This document shows, one piece after another, positions 37,787 to 48,226 of a stretch of DNA of 64,000 nucleotides. Location: assembly GCF_937127095.1 (NCBI RefSeq), contig NZ_CAKZLP010000056.1:1-64000 (forward strand), written 5' to 3'. This DNA comes from an uncultured Amphritea sp. GTDB taxonomy: Bacteria; Pseudomonadota; Gammaproteobacteria; Pseudomonadales; Balneatricaceae. The translations under genes and the position numbers were made by a program. Within the stretch, counting starts at the first letter, position 1. Each line of letters begins with the position of its first letter. The notes below the pieces were generated by a model that worked only from the letters and a program-made list of their open reading frames with translations, was not told the DNA's origin and made no database searches.

Positions 37787-38329
37787 GTGCCTGCCGCTCT
37801 GACCCGCAACAGCTTTAATACCCGCTGGTATACCCTCAGACGCCCTGCAGCCACCGATGCGCCACGTAACTGGCGTAGATGGTTACTCGACAGAGGCTCG
37901 CTGACTCAACACCTGGTGCACGCCAGCAAAGGTCACTTCAGAGTTGAGGTTGTCCGCCAGCAGTGGGTTTGCGCCAGCCGCTCTGAGGCGATGGCACTGA
38001 ACATTTCACCACGACAGCGTGTCCTCATCCGTGAGGTCCGGTTAATCGGCAATGATCAGCCCTGGGTGTTTGCCCGAACCATCATCCCCGCATCGACACT
38101 GACCGGCAAACAACGCCAGCTGAACGGCCTGGGTTGCCGTTCATTGGGGACCGTGCTGTTTCGCGATCCCACCATGAAGCGCGGCCCTCTGCAGGTGAGT
38201 CGACTACAGCTAAGCAGTGGTGACACCGCCTGGGCCCGACGCTCACTATTCTACCTGGCGAATAAACCACTGCTGGTAGCCGAGGTTTTCCTGCCAGCCC
38301 TGCAACAGGTAAACTACCGCAAAAAATGA
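37787..38329 (+). CDS. ubiC: Chorismate pyruvate-lyase UbiC
   Basis: UbiC splits chorismate to 4-hydroxybenzoate and pyruvate, the committed step of ubiquinone synthesis. The 180-residue product has the family features [32 protein letters not shown] (with the Arg and Glu that hold chorismate) and [23 protein letters not shown] at 37787 is the best start. It is 16 bp upstream of ubiA, whose product uses 4-hydroxybenzoate. Confidence 0.94.
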   Translation: MPAALTRNSFNTRWYTLRRPAATDAPRNWRRWLLDRGSLTQHLVHASKGHFRVEVVRQQWVCASRSEAMALNISPRQRVLIREVRLIGNDQPWVFARTIIPASTLTGKQRQLNGLGCRSLGTVLFRDPTMKRGPLQVSRLQLSSGDTAWARRSLFYLANKPLLVAEVFLPALQQVNYRKK

Positions 38330-38345
38330 ATATAGGCCGTTAACT

Positions 38346-39236
38346 ATGCAACTGGGTACTCTCAAAATCAGCCCCGCCTGGCAACAGAAGCTCAAAGCCT
38401 GTGGTGAACTGATGCGGGTCAGTAAACCAATCGGGACCTACCTGCTGCTCTGGCCTGCGCTTTGGTCCTTATGGATTGCCGCCGATGGTATCCCGTCGGT
38501 CAGTTTACTTATTATCTTTGTGCTGGGAACATTCCTGATGCGCTCCGCCGGGTGCGTGATTAACGATTATGCTGATCGCAACATTGATGGTCATGTTAAG
38601 CGAACCGCCCAACGCCCCCTGCCGTCCGGCAGAATTTCCGCTAAGGAGACGCTGATACTGTTTGGTGGGCTGCTGGCCGCCTCATTCGTGCTGGTACTGT
38701 TCACCAATCAACTGACGATCTGGCTGTCCGTCGTTGCCGTGGCACTGGCGGCCTGTTACCCCTTTATGAAACGCTATACCCATCTGCCTCAGGTTGTACT
38801 CGGGATGGCATTTTCCTGGGCGATACCGATGGCTTTCAGTGCCACCCTGAATGAGGTGCCAAAGATCGCCTGGCTGATCTATATAGGTTCAATCCTCTGG
38901 ATCATCATCTATGACACCATGTACGCCATGGTCGACCGGGACGATGATATCCGTATCGGTGTGAAATCCACCGCGGTGCTGTTTGGCGACATGGATAAAG
39001 CGATTATCGGCCTGCTGCAACTGATCACCCTGGCAATTTTCATTATGGTGGGTATCGATCTGGGTCTTTCGTTCTGGTTCTATCTGGGTCTGCTGGGTAT
39101 GGGCGGTTTTTTTGTCTACCAGCAATACCTGATCAGAGCGCGTCAGCGGGAGGCCTGTTTCACCGCTTTTCTAAACAACAATTACGCGGGAATGGCGGTT
39201 TTTATCGGCTTATTTCTCCATTATCTGACAACTTGA
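38346..39236 (+). CDS. ubiA: 4-hydroxybenzoate octaprenyltransferase UbiA
   Basis: UbiA prenylates 4-hydroxybenzoate in the inner membrane. The 296-residue protein has about nine membrane helices and the two Asp-rich motifs, [15 protein letters not shown] and [20 protein letters not shown], which bind the Mg-prenyl diphosphate. It is co-transcribed with ubiC and followed by phoB, an order common in pseudomonads. With ubiB at 3439, this is the second ubiquinone locus in the window. Confidence 0.96.
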   Translation: MQLGTLKISPAWQQKLKACGELMRVSKPIGTYLLLWPALWSLWIAADGIPSVSLLIIFVLGTFLMRSAGCVINDYADRNIDGHVKRTAQRPLPSGRISAKETLILFGGLLAASFVLVLFTNQLTIWLSVVAVALAACYPFMKRYTHLPQVVLGMAFSWAIPMAFSATLNEVPKIAWLIYIGSILWIIIYDTMYAMVDRDDDIRIGVKSTAVLFGDMDKAIIGLLQLITLAIFIMVGIDLGLSFWFYLGLLGMGGFFVYQQYLIRARQREACFTAFLNNNYAGMAVFIGLFLHYLTT

Positions 39237-39262
39237 TGACAAATAGCCTGACAGAGGATACT

Positions 39263-39280
39263 TTGTCATATTTCTGTAAC
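39263..39280 (+). promoter_or_regulatory. Pho box upstream of phoB
   Basis: TTGTCATATTTCTGTAAC has two PhoB half-sites at 11-bp period and lies 61 bp upstream of phoB, indicating autoregulation of phoBR. TAATAT at about 39293-39298 may be the -10. Confidence 0.8.
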
Positions 39281-39340
39281 AGTTTCATAATCTAATATGA
39301 CCGTCTTAATACATAGAATGAATAGATGAGGTGATTGGTC

Positions 39341-40036
39341 ATGACGTCGGGTAAACGCGTTCTGATTGTTGACGACGAGGCTCCGATTCGCGAGATGATC
39401 GCTGTTGCACTCGAAATGGCTGGATACGATTGTATGGAGGCTGATTCCGCTCAGGCTGCACATCCAATGATCGTTGATTGCAAACCGGATATGGTTCTGC
39501 TCGACTGGATGATGCCTGGCATCAGTGGTATCGAATTTGCGCGCCGTCTGCGTAAAGACGAAATGACCTCTGACATCCCGATCATCATGCTGACCGCCAA
39601 AACCGATGAAGATAATAAAATTCAGGGTCTGGAAACCGGTATTGATGACTATATCACCAAGCCGTTCTCCCCCCGGGAGCTGGTTGCCCGCCTGAAGACC
39701 GTGCTGCGTCGTACCACACCCAAAGGGGTTGAAGAGCCGATCACCGTTGACGGCCTGACCCTGGACCCGGTTTCTCACCGCGTCAGTTCAGAACTGAAAC
39801 CGCTGGAGCTGGGCCCTACTGAGTTCCGCCTGTTGCAATTTTTCATGACCCATCAGGATCGCGCCTACACCCGTAGTCAGCTGCTAGACCTGGTTTGGGG
39901 TGGCAACGTCTACGTCGAAGAGCGTACGGTTGACGTGCATATCCGTCGTCTGCGAAAAGCACTGGGAGACCGCCACGATTATCTTATCCAGACGGTTCGT
40001 GGTACCGGTTACCGTTTCTCGTCTCAGGTCGCCTGA
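39341..40036 (+). CDS. phoB: Phosphate regulon response regulator PhoB
   Basis: PhoB activates Pho regulon promoters when phosphorylated by PhoR. The 231-residue protein has a receiver domain (IVDDEAPIREM, phospho-acceptor in MVLLDWMMPG, Lys in YITKPFSPREL) and an OmpR-type winged helix (LGPTEFRLLQFF, YVEERTVDVHIRRLRKAL). The ATG at 39341 is preferred over an upstream TTG because GAGG precedes it at normal spacing. Its own Pho box and those of pstS and pstC are in this window. Confidence 0.97.
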   Translation: MTSGKRVLIVDDEAPIREMIAVALEMAGYDCMEADSAQAAHPMIVDCKPDMVLLDWMMPGISGIEFARRLRKDEMTSDIPIIMLTAKTDEDNKIQGLETGIDDYITKPFSPRELVARLKTVLRRTTPKGVEEPITVDGLTLDPVSHRVSSELKPLELGPTEFRLLQFFMTHQDRAYTRSQLLDLVWGGNVYVEERTVDVHIRRLRKALGDRHDYLIQTVRGTGYRFSSQVA

Positions 40037-40045
40037 GCCTAACCT

Positions 40046-41362
40046 ATGTACAACTCCAGCCATACGATAGCCGGCAACCTGCTGCTAACAGTGGCTGCCA
40101 GTCTGTTTCTGGGGTTTATTCTCGGTTATCCAGGCTGGACGCTGGCCGTTGCATTGTTATTCTGGGGTCTGTATCAGGTTAAGCAGTTCAACCGTTTACA
40201 GCAGTGGCTGATGCGCGAAGATCATACCGATGTTCCGGAAAGTAACGGCTACTGGGGTGAACTGTTTGATGAGATCTCCAGAGATCAGCGGCGCCAGGTG
40301 CAACGGACTCAGGCCCTGCGCAATGTAATCCACCGGTTTCAGCAATCCTCTGCCGCACTCAGCGATGCCATCGTCATCATTGATGCTCAGAACCATCTGG
40401 AGTGGTGGAACCGGGCCGCAGAAAAACTACTGGGGATGAAAACCCAGACCGATCGAGGCCGCTCGGTAATGAACCTGCTGCGTGATCCGCGCTTTGTCCG
40501 CTACTATCGCAAAAACCTCTACGATGACCCACTGCAACTCACCTCGCCAGTGCAGAAAGATACCGTTCTCGAATACCGTATCACCCGTTTTGGTGCCGGT
40601 GACCGGATTCTGGTCGCCCGGGATATCACCCGCCTGAAACAACTGGAGCAGACCCGTCAGGATTTCGTCGCCAACGCCTCTCACGAGCTGCGTACGCCCC
40701 TGACCGTAATCCGCGGCTATCTTGAGACCTTTCTCGATCAGGAGCTGCCTCGTCCGCTGCTAAGAGGCCTGAGTCAGATGGAGAGCCAGTCACGACGGAT
40801 GGAAAACCTGGTTTCAGACCTGCTGCTACTGTCCCGTCTGGAAACCAGCGCCCATGTCTCCGATGAACTGCCGGTACCGATCCATTCGATGATCGCCCGC
40901 ATCCGCGAGGATGGTCTGGTGTTGGGGCAGGAAAAAAATCAGGCCATAGAACTCGATCTGGAAGAGTCTACTTCATTACTGGGACAGGAGTCAGAGGTCT
41001 ATAGCGCTATCTCCAACCTGGTGTTTAATGCGGTACGTTACACGCCCGCCGGAGGCAATATTAAGCTCCGCTGGTGGTCCGATAAAGAGGGTGGCCATTT
41101 CGCCGTCAAAGATGACGGCCCGGGCATCGATAGCATCCATCTGCCCCGTTTACAGGAACGTTTCTACCGGGTGGATGAGAGCCGCTCATCCGACAGTGGC
41201 GGCACCGGTCTGGGACTGGCAATTGTAAAACACGTGATGCTGCGGCATGGTGGCAAGCTAACCATCAGCAGCCAGCCGGGTAAAGGCAGCACTTTCACCT
41301 GCCATTTTCCCAATGAGCTGGTGATTCCGGCGACGGTCCGGGAACAGGCACAACAGTCATAA
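40046..41362 (+). CDS. phoR: Phosphate regulon sensor histidine kinase PhoR
   Basis: PhoR phosphorylates PhoB under phosphate limitation and dephosphorylates it otherwise, under control of PstSCAB-PhoU. The 438-residue protein has one or two N-terminal helices (about 10-45) without a large periplasmic domain, a PAS domain ([20 protein letters not shown]), the phosphorylated His in [18 protein letters not shown], and ATPase motifs [18 protein letters not shown] and [13 protein letters not shown]. It is 9 bp after phoB. Confidence 0.96.
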   Translation: MYNSSHTIAGNLLLTVAASLFLGFILGYPGWTLAVALLFWGLYQVKQFNRLQQWLMREDHTDVPESNGYWGELFDEISRDQRRQVQRTQALRNVIHRFQQSSAALSDAIVIIDAQNHLEWWNRAAEKLLGMKTQTDRGRSVMNLLRDPRFVRYYRKNLYDDPLQLTSPVQKDTVLEYRITRFGAGDRILVARDITRLKQLEQTRQDFVANASHELRTPLTVIRGYLETFLDQELPRPLLRGLSQMESQSRRMENLVSDLLLLSRLETSAHVSDELPVPIHSMIARIREDGLVLGQEKNQAIELDLEESTSLLGQESEVYSAISNLVFNAVRYTPAGGNIKLRWWSDKEGGHFAVKDDGPGIDSIHLPRLQERFYRVDESRSSDSGGTGLGLAIVKHVMLRHGGKLTISSQPGKGSTFTCHFPNELVIPATVREQAQQS

Positions 41363-41363
41363 C

Positions 41364-41392
41364 AAAACGCACCCGAACCCGGTGCGTTTTAT
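41364..41392 (+). terminator. Rho-independent terminator after phoR
   Basis: AAAACGCACC and GGTGCGTTTT form a perfect 10-bp stem one base after the phoR stop. The minus strand also carries a short T run, so it may serve cysZ as well. Confidence 0.85.
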
Positions 41393-41430
41393 TCAGCTGA
41401 TTAATAGCGCTGTGTATTGAAACGTCCCGC

Positions 41431-42225
41431 TCACTTATGCTCCAGACGCTCGCGACCACTGCCTGCGGTCAGATCAATCTCACTCCCGTCGGTGTATTCC
41501 TCAACCCAGAAAATCGTCGCGCCCACTACGCCTGCAGGCATGATCAGCAGATTTAACAGCGGAATCATCATACCGAATGAGATCAGTCCGCCAAAGCCGA
41601 CCGAGGTCAGTCGGCGCTGCTTAAGGGAATCCTTCATCGCCCGGAAGCTGACCTTGTTATTATCCATAGGATAATCACAGTACTGGATCGCCATCATCCA
41701 GCAACCAAACAGAAGTAGCAGGATCGGCGCCACCATCCCCAGCACCGGAATAAAGGTCAGAATCAGCAGAAACAGTAAACGGGGCAGATAGTAGAGCAGC
41801 TTAGCGATCTCCCGGGCGACCGTGCGGGGGATCAGTGCCAGAATCTCCTTCCAGCCGGAATCCGTTATCGTTACACCCCGCAGGCGCTGCTCTACTTTCT
41901 CTGACAGGATACCGTTGAACGGAGCGGCGATAATGTTGGCGACCACACTGAAACTGTAATACACCGAAACCAGTACTAACCCAGCCACCAGCGGCCAGAG
42001 GAGATAACGCAAAAAATCCAGCCATTTCCAGTCCGGAAGTATTGAACTGAGAAGGTAGTCGATCCAGTAACCCATCTGTTCAAACAGCAACCAGATAGCC
42101 CCGGTAAACAGAAAAATATTAATTAGCAGTGGCACTATCACAAAGTGCCGGATTCCCTTTTCTGGCAACATCGCCAGACCACGCAAAAAATAGTTTGCGC
42201 CGCGTAACGGATTTCCTTTCATCAT
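41431..42225 (-). CDS. cysZ: Sulfate transporter CysZ
   Basis: CysZ is an inner-membrane sulfate permease that supplies cysteine synthesis. The 264-residue protein has four long membrane segments and the conserved amphipathic hairpin (NIIAAPFNGILSEKVEQRLRG) seen in CysZ structures. The second ATG of the ATGATG start, at 42222, has slightly better spacing from GAGGA. The small membrane-protein gene upstream is on the same strand, 26 bp away. Confidence 0.92.
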   Translation of the reverse strand: MMKGNPLRGANYFLRGLAMLPEKGIRHFVIVPLLINIFLFTGAIWLLFEQMGYWIDYLLSSILPDWKWLDFLRYLLWPLVAGLVLVSVYYSFSVVANIIAAPFNGILSEKVEQRLRGVTITDSGWKEILALIPRTVAREIAKLLYYLPRLLFLLILTFIPVLGMVAPILLLLFGCWMMAIQYCDYPMDNNKVSFRAMKDSLKQRRLTSVGFGGLISFGMMIPLLNLLIMPAGVVGATIFWVEEYTDGSEIDLTAGSGRERLEHK

Positions 42226-42251
42226 GTCCTCAATAGATTAAAGCATCTGCA

Positions 42252-42476
42252 TCAGGCGAAAAAATGGTTATAAAAACGCACAATCACCGCCACTAACATC
42301 ATCGACAGGCCTATACGGTTAATCAAAAATTCCCGTTTGGTAAAGGTTATCGTGGCCTGCCAGAATACCAGTATCGATTTTAAATCGCTGGTTCTCACCA
42401 CATAGAGTATCAGTGACGCCAGAAACACACCAAGTCCGACCATCATTATCAGCTGTTCAGCTACCGCCAGAGTCAT
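42252..42476 (-). CDS. Small membrane protein (74 aa)
   Basis: Two membrane helices are evident, at about 5-27 and 52-70, with a basic loop between (RTSDLKSILVFWQ, FTKREFLINR). No family is recognised. It is 26 bp upstream of cysZ on the same strand and may be co-transcribed with it. Size and residue composition look like a genuine protein. Confidence 0.65.
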   Translation of the reverse strand: MTLAVAEQLIMMVGLGVFLASLILYVVRTSDLKSILVFWQATITFTKREFLINRIGLSMMLVAVIVRFYNHFFA

Positions 42477-42620
42477 TTTTTTATCACCGTAAGTTACATT
42501 TCAGAGGGCTAAGATTAACAGAAATAATCGGCATTAGTGGCTGGTTTAGCCTATAACTTTATGTGAATATAAAATTACTTCCTGCAATTTATCTTCTTCA
42601 GTTATTCACCGGAGTCTCCT

Positions 42621-43565
42621 ATGCATGCGATATCAATACATCAGTTTGGCGGTCTTGAAGAGCTAAATTACAAAAAACAACCCAGACCTCAGCTGAATAC
42701 TGGAGAAGTTCTGGTAAAAACCACCGCTGTCGGGGTTAATCCGATTGACTGGAAAACCTGTTCTGGCGGTGGCGCCAGTGGTTTCATCAGCGAATTTCCG
42801 TTTATTCCTGGCTGGGAGTTTTCCGGCGTCATCGCAGACCCCGGCGATACCGATTTTAAAGTGGATGAGGCTGTCTTCGGGATGATCCGCTTTCCCCAAC
42901 CAGCGGGTTGCTACGCGGAATATATTGCTGCTCCGGCAGAGCAGATCGCCCGCTTACCGGATGCGGTTGATCTGACCATGGCAGGCGGCCTGGCGACTGC
43001 AAGTCTGACCGCCTGGCAAGCGGTATTTGACAAAGGTGCTCTGCAAGCGGGTCAGCAGGTGCTGGTGCTGGGTGCCGCAGGCGGAGTGGGCCATTTAGCG
43101 GTGCAGCTGGCCAAATGGGCGGGCGCCCATGTTACCGGTACTGCCTCGGTTCACAACCATGAGTTTCTCGCAGACCTGGGCTGCCAGCATGCGATCGATT
43201 ACCGTAATCAGAGCCTCAATGAATATACCAACAGCATGGACCTGATTATCGATTGTGTTGGCGGTGAAACCGGTATCGGTGCCCTTCCCTGTCTCAAACC
43301 TGAGGGCGTGCTGGTCACCCTCCCCTCGGTCACGAAGGAACAGGTAATCGCAGCGGGTGCCGCTCAGCGACGCCGGGTTGAACCGATTCTCTGTGAGCCG
43401 TCAGCTGAGCAGCTGAAGAAGATAGGGGAGCTGGTCGCCGATGAGCATCTGAAACTGCATATCGGCGAGACATTTCCCCTGGAAAAAGCCGCTGAAGCTT
43501 TTGCACTGAGCCAGAGCGGCCATGTCTGCGGCAAACTGATTCTGACGTTCAATCAACCGGGGTAA
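42621..43565 (+). CDS. Zinc-independent medium-chain dehydrogenase/reductase (quinone oxidoreductase-like)
   Basis: A 314-residue MDR-superfamily enzyme. An N-terminal GroES-like domain (VNPIDWKTCSG, PGWEFSGVI) is followed by a Rossmann domain with LVLGAAGGVGHLAVQLAKWAG, the NADPH-binding loop. Catalytic zinc ligands are absent, as in the quinone oxidoreductase and enoyl reductase branches. It likely reduces a quinone or an activated alkene with NADPH. The start follows GGAG by 6 bp. It is convergent with the PilJ-domain gene. The physiological substrate is unknown. Confidence 0.88.
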   Translation: MHAISIHQFGGLEELNYKKQPRPQLNTGEVLVKTTAVGVNPIDWKTCSGGGASGFISEFPFIPGWEFSGVIADPGDTDFKVDEAVFGMIRFPQPAGCYAEYIAAPAEQIARLPDAVDLTMAGGLATASLTAWQAVFDKGALQAGQQVLVLGAAGGVGHLAVQLAKWAGAHVTGTASVHNHEFLADLGCQHAIDYRNQSLNEYTNSMDLIIDCVGGETGIGALPCLKPEGVLVTLPSVTKEQVIAAGAAQRRRVEPILCEPSAEQLKKIGELVADEHLKLHIGETFPLEKAAEAFALSQSGHVCGKLILTFNQPG

Positions 43566-43572
43566 TCACCCA

Positions 43573-44370
43573 CTAAGCGTTATTTGCCCCTGCCAGAGAG
43601 AGGTACTCTGAGCGTAACTGTTGCAGTTGCAGAACAGCTTTAACCACGGAGCGGTCTACCAGTGCAGGCAGTAACGCACCGGGGCGGGCTTTAGACACTT
43701 CAAGTGTCTGCTCCAGGGTGTTACTGAGCCGCTGTAGCTGGTCATTAATTTCAGCGGTGTTCTGCGGCAACGCCTGCAACAGAGCCATGTTTTTCAGCAG
43801 ATCCGCAGAGATAGCGTCATAGGATAGATCAGCCTCTGACGCGACGCCCCAGGCGGTCATCGCGTAGATAACAACCAACTGCTGACACAGCAGCTCCTGC
43901 TGACCCAGTAGTGACAACGGTTGAGCGCTATCATCCGCTTTAGACTGAACAACTTTATTCAGCATCACATCTCCCTGACTCAGGAGCGCTTCATTGCCAG
44001 AATAAAGCGTTTTAAAACGCTGCTTATTGGGTGTTTGACGGTACTGCTGCTGTACTGTTTTCCAGCTTTCACTCATCAGGGCTAACTGTTGCTGCACTTG
44101 TGCGTCGGTTACAAAACCAACCAGCTGCTGTTGCTGCGCGGTGAACTGCTGCAACGCGCCAGCCAGCTCCTGATCTGCTTTACGGGCGCGGATACCCAGG
44201 CCTGACAGCAGATAATTTTTTAACATCACCTGTGTCAGGGTCCGCTGTTCGGCAGCGATACTGATCGCAGCGGCCTGGGACTGAATATCTGCCGCCCGGG
44301 CTAATCCCGTCAGACAGAGTGTGATGAGTAGTGTCGAAAGTGATGCTTGGATGATTGTTTTCGTATTCAT
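43573..44370 (-). CDS. Exported PilJ N-terminal-domain protein
   Basis: A 265-residue protein with a signal peptide (start at 44370, cleavage near ARA-AD) and one or two copies of the all-helical domain found at the N-terminus of PilJ and NarX-type sensors (AAAISIAAEQRTLTQVMLKNY, LLGQQELLCQQLVVIYAM). There is no transmembrane signalling part, so it is a free periplasmic sensor-like module. It lies 13 bp after chpA at the end of the pil-chp cluster and may act as a soluble ligand-binding partner of PilJ. Confidence 0.75.
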   Translation of the reverse strand: MNTKTIIQASLSTLLITLCLTGLARAADIQSQAAAISIAAEQRTLTQVMLKNYLLSGLGIRARKADQELAGALQQFTAQQQQLVGFVTDAQVQQQLALMSESWKTVQQQYRQTPNKQRFKTLYSGNEALLSQGDVMLNKVVQSKADDSAQPLSLLGQQELLCQQLVVIYAMTAWGVASEADLSYDAISADLLKNMALLQALPQNTAEINDQLQRLSNTLEQTLEVSKARPGALLPALVDRSVVKAVLQLQQLRSEYLSLAGANNA

Positions 44371-44383
44371 ATCAATACTGTCT

Positions 44384-47300
44384 TCAGGCTGTTTGATGGG
44401 TTGTTTGTAACAGAGTTTGCACATGATCCAGCAGTGCGTTTTCCGTCCAGGGTTTCGTCAGAAAAACACTAACACCGGATTGTTCTGCTTCTTCACGATG
44501 ACGCTGTGTCGTTCTCGAAGTAATCATCAGCACCGGGATATCATTCATCCCTTCCCGGCCACGAATCATACTGGTCAGTTCCATACCACCCATGCGTGGC
44601 ATTTCCAGATCGGTAAGCACCAGATCCGGGCGTTTTTTGCGCATCTGATTCATGGCATCCAGTCCATCGATTGCGGTGCTGACATCATAGCCGGTATCCC
44701 GCAGCAGGTTTGACAAAGAGGCCCTGGCACTGACAGAGTCGTCCACCACCAGCAGTTTCGGCAGGCTCAGATCACTCTGCAACAGCTGCGGATTAAACAG
44801 GCTCTGCTGACTAGCAGACTTATAACGGATTCTGGCGGGCAGATCGATGACCGCCGCGGTATCGCCATTGGCCAGAATGGTTAATCCGGGTATTCCCGGA
44901 AGATCGGGCAGATAATCGCCCATTTGCTTAAAAGCCAGCTCCCGGTGAGCGATCACTTCGCGCACCATGACCGCGACCTTTTCCCCCTGTCCCAGGTTCA
45001 CCAGCAACACCGGGTGAACCTCGCCCGCTTGGTACGGTGTCCCGTGCTCACCGAGCAGCGCTTCCAGGCCATAGGCCCGAAACTGTTCTCCGCGATATTC
45101 AAACTGCATTCCGTCAGCGGTTTCGAGTAATCGACCATCCAGAGAGATCAGCGTTTGTTCCAAGCCATGATTTGCGAGGGCATAGATCGCCCGGCCTGCT
45201 CGCACCAGAAGTGTTTTAATCATCAGCGAGCTGGACGGCATCGACAATTCAAAGGTGGTGCCCTTGCCGGTCTCAGAGCGGATATCGAGGACACCCTGCA
45301 AGCGCATGATCTGCTGATGCACAACATCCATGCCGATACCACGACCAGACAGCTGACTGATCTCTTCCCGGGTGGAGAACCCTGGAATCAGAATCAGCCG
45401 CTCCGCTTCCTGTTTAGTTAACTGAACATCCACATCGACCAGGCCTCGCTGGATAGCCACCTCTCGAATCCGGTCAGTATCAATACCGCAGCCATCATCA
45501 CTGCAGTCAACTCTGACCTGATCCCGATCCAGCGAGAAGCGCAACACAATCTGTCCCTGCGCAGTTTTACCCTGAGCAAGCCGATGTTCCGGTGTTTCCA
45601 GACCATGGTCAATCGCATTTCGAATGATATGCATCAGCGGGTCGGTCAGCTGACTAAGGATGTGACTATCGACCCGCACTGACTCCCCGTGAATAACCAG
45701 CTCCGCCTGTTTTGCAGTACTACGACACGCCTGGCGCACGACACGGTGTAATCGCGGCGTGATTGATTTCACTTCGACCAGACGGGTACTCAGCACCCGC
45801 TCCAGCGTCTCTTTCTGAATCCCTGTCTGCGTTATATGCAGCTCACCGGTGCGACGAATATGCCGATCCATCAGCTGCTCTACCTCCTGAATATCCGCCG
45901 CCGCTTCCTGCAGGCGGGACATACTGGTGTGCATTTCGTTATAGCGATCCATCTCCAGCGGATCGAAGCTATGCCCGACATCATTAGCGGGCTGCAGGGT
46001 AAACTGCTCGTGCAGCTGTTGCTCCAGTTCAAACATAATCCGCTGCAATACCCGCTGGCGATCGCGGCTGAGACGTACATAACTGCGCAGCTGCGTGATC
46101 TGTTCATGCAGCTGGGTGTTCAGGGTCGTGCCTTCACCGGCCAGACGCATCAGTGTATCAAGGGTTACCTGAGGCACCCGGAAAAGCGTCTGTTCGTGAC
46201 TAGGATTGTCAGGTAATTCCTGAGCCGGAAGCTCTGCTGGCTCCTGAGTGGGTTCATCAAGAGCAGCATAGGTCTCTGAGGGTTGCGTAAGCGCTGTGGA
46301 TGACTGAAGTAAACTATCAGAACACTCCGCCTCATACTGTTCCAGCCCCTGACTGCGCAGGCGATAATGCCAGTCCATCAACAACTGCAACATTGCCAGA
46401 GCGTTATCCGGTGATGCTGACTGATTGATCACCGCCTCACACATCATCGCCAGGGTATCGGTTATCGCGGTCAGATCATCACACAGGGGTTTCGCCGGAG
46501 ACTGCCCCGTCTCGGTATACAGCTCGAGGATATCTTCAAGTCGGTGGGTCAGGTTAGCGATGCCCACAATACCGGCCATATTCGCCAGCCCTTTAATGGT
46601 GTGGGCGGCGCGTTGCGCCTCCCGTATCGCATCCAGGCTGTGGCTATCGGATACCCGCTGGAGCTGCTCTGACAACTGTTCTGATAACACCGGCAGCTCA
46701 TTAAACAACATGTCCAGCAGCTGAGGGTCCATATCGTCAGCAATACTCAGCTGAATATCAGCCGCATTTGCCCGCTCCTGCTCAATGCTCTGGGCAGACT
46801 GTAGCAGCGCCATCGCCAGCAACCCACCAATATAGCTAATCTGTTCCTCGGTCGGACTCGCGGGCAGCTCCAGCGCTTCAAGCTGGTCAAGCAGCACCTG
46901 CTGTCGGCTGCTGTCGTTAATATCATCCAGATAGTTGATCAGATCACTCAGCAACGCACTGATCTGCAGTAACATTTGCGGTTGTAATTGCGCCGGATAA
47001 CGCTGTAACCAGTCAAGATTAACGCTGATGCCCTGGACAATATCCGCCGCCCCTGACAGATGCACGGTCTGCATCGCGCGGATCACCGGGTCTATCAGCT
47101 TTTGTGACCTATTCAACAGCAGCTCAATAGCCACGGCATCGCCACCAACGGTTGACTGCCAGAGCTGTTCCAGTTGCTGTAATGATCCGGTCAGCATCGT
47201 CAACACCGCGGGGTCCAGATGCGGTGCCGGTTGTTGCAACTGTTCAAGCTCAACCTGACAGAAAGAGGGTAACGGCTCTGTGGGTTGTTGAGCCGTCAGC

Positions 47301-48205
47301 GCTGGCGGTTCTATTTCAAATTCTGGTGGCGAGACAGGCTCTGACCGGGAGAGGCTGTTTTCATCGGCTACGCTCTGGCTGGCCAGATTCATCCTTAGCA
47401 GATCATCCAACAACAACTGTTGTAAAAAGGCCCGGTCATCTTCCGGCAGAGGCTCCTGCCAGCACTGATCGCTCATCAGTAGCAGCAGCGACTCAACCGA
47501 CGCTGGACGTGGGGCTGTAAGCAAGCCTATCGCCTGCTGATGTAGTGCTGTCCGCTGCGGATTATCCGCCTCCGACTCCCACTGCTCTGCCAGCAGCGCA
47601 AACAGATCGGCAAAACCGCTGTACTCAGCCTCGCCCGCATCTTCCACCAGTTGGTGCAGCAAGCCCACCCCAGTCTCGGTATCAACGTCAGCCAAGCCGC
47701 TTAGAAACTCACCCCAGCCAGTGGTCAGCGGGTTAATCTCCGATAACCATGGCTCATCAGCTATCTCAGGAGAAACGGCTACCGCTTCAGCTGCATCCGT
47801 CACTCCGATGCAGGCCTTCAGCTTCAGACAGTCCTGCTCCAACAGTTCTGCCAGAAATTCACAGTCCTCAGCGGTGAGCGCTTCAGGCCAGTGGCTGTCA
47901 CTCAGACAGGCCAGCAGATACTGCCATATACCGGGTACCGGGTTATGAATCAGATCATCCAGTGCCTTATGAAAATCCACCAGCAAGACCTTCTGTTCAG
48001 CAGGCTCTTCTATCTGACTCAGATGTTCAAGCTGTTCTGCAAACAGCGCTAAGCCATCGGCAATGCCCAACAGTTCGGCTTCACTGAAGGGGTCAACCAG
48101 CTGCTGCAGCGCCTCAATCAATTCATCAACATTCGGCTGAGAGCCGATCTGTTGCTTTAGTAAAGACAGAAACTGCTCTGCGGCGGTGATACTTTCACGA
48201 ATCAT
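44384..48205 (-). CDS. chpA: ChpA-type hybrid chemotaxis histidine kinase (compact form)
   Basis: This 1273-residue CheA-like kinase should phosphorylate the two response regulators upstream and control type IV pili. The first about 480 residues are diverged Hpt-like or FimL-like helical repeats. A canonical Hpt follows with AAHTIKGLANMAG. The kinase core has IIRNAIDHGLETPEHR, DDGCGID and SGRGIGMDVVH, then a CheW-like domain and a C-terminal receiver (VVDDSVSARASL, LTDLEMPRMGG, LTKPW). Pseudomonas ChpA is about twice this length with many more Hpt domains, so this is a reduced version. Confidence 0.9.
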   Translation of the reverse strand: MIRESITAAEQFLSLLKQQIGSQPNVDELIEALQQLVDPFSEAELLGIADGLALFAEQLEHLSQIEEPAEQKVLLVDFHKALDDLIHNPVPGIWQYLLACLSDSHWPEALTAEDCEFLAELLEQDCLKLKACIGVTDAAEAVAVSPEIADEPWLSEINPLTTGWGEFLSGLADVDTETGVGLLHQLVEDAGEAEYSGFADLFALLAEQWESEADNPQRTALHQQAIGLLTAPRPASVESLLLLMSDQCWQEPLPEDDRAFLQQLLLDDLLRMNLASQSVADENSLSRSEPVSPPEFEIEPPALTAQQPTEPLPSFCQVELEQLQQPAPHLDPAVLTMLTGSLQQLEQLWQSTVGGDAVAIELLLNRSQKLIDPVIRAMQTVHLSGAADIVQGISVNLDWLQRYPAQLQPQMLLQISALLSDLINYLDDINDSSRQQVLLDQLEALELPASPTEEQISYIGGLLAMALLQSAQSIEQERANAADIQLSIADDMDPQLLDMLFNELPVLSEQLSEQLQRVSDSHSLDAIREAQRAAHTIKGLANMAGIVGIANLTHRLEDILELYTETGQSPAKPLCDDLTAITDTLAMMCEAVINQSASPDNALAMLQLLMDWHYRLRSQGLEQYEAECSDSLLQSSTALTQPSETYAALDEPTQEPAELPAQELPDNPSHEQTLFRVPQVTLDTLMRLAGEGTTLNTQLHEQITQLRSYVRLSRDRQRVLQRIMFELEQQLHEQFTLQPANDVGHSFDPLEMDRYNEMHTSMSRLQEAAADIQEVEQLMDRHIRRTGELHITQTGIQKETLERVLSTRLVEVKSITPRLHRVVRQACRSTAKQAELVIHGESVRVDSHILSQLTDPLMHIIRNAIDHGLETPEHRLAQGKTAQGQIVLRFSLDRDQVRVDCSDDGCGIDTDRIREVAIQRGLVDVDVQLTKQEAERLILIPGFSTREEISQLSGRGIGMDVVHQQIMRLQGVLDIRSETGKGTTFELSMPSSSLMIKTLLVRAGRAIYALANHGLEQTLISLDGRLLETADGMQFEYRGEQFRAYGLEALLGEHGTPYQAGEVHPVLLVNLGQGEKVAVMVREVIAHRELAFKQMGDYLPDLPGIPGLTILANGDTAAVIDLPARIRYKSASQQSLFNPQLLQSDLSLPKLLVVDDSVSARASLSNLLRDTGYDVSTAIDGLDAMNQMRKKRPDLVLTDLEMPRMGGMELTSMIRGREGMNDIPVLMITSRTTQRHREEAEQSGVSVFLTKPWTENALLDHVQTLLQTTHQTA

Positions 48206-48226
48206 GCTATCTGCCTGTCAGGTTAT

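Noticed and set aside
47152..47520. 122-codon plus-strand frame inside chpA
   Set aside because: It lies wholly within the conserved chpA coding region on the other strand and is Ala/Arg/Pro-rich, typical of an antisense shadow.
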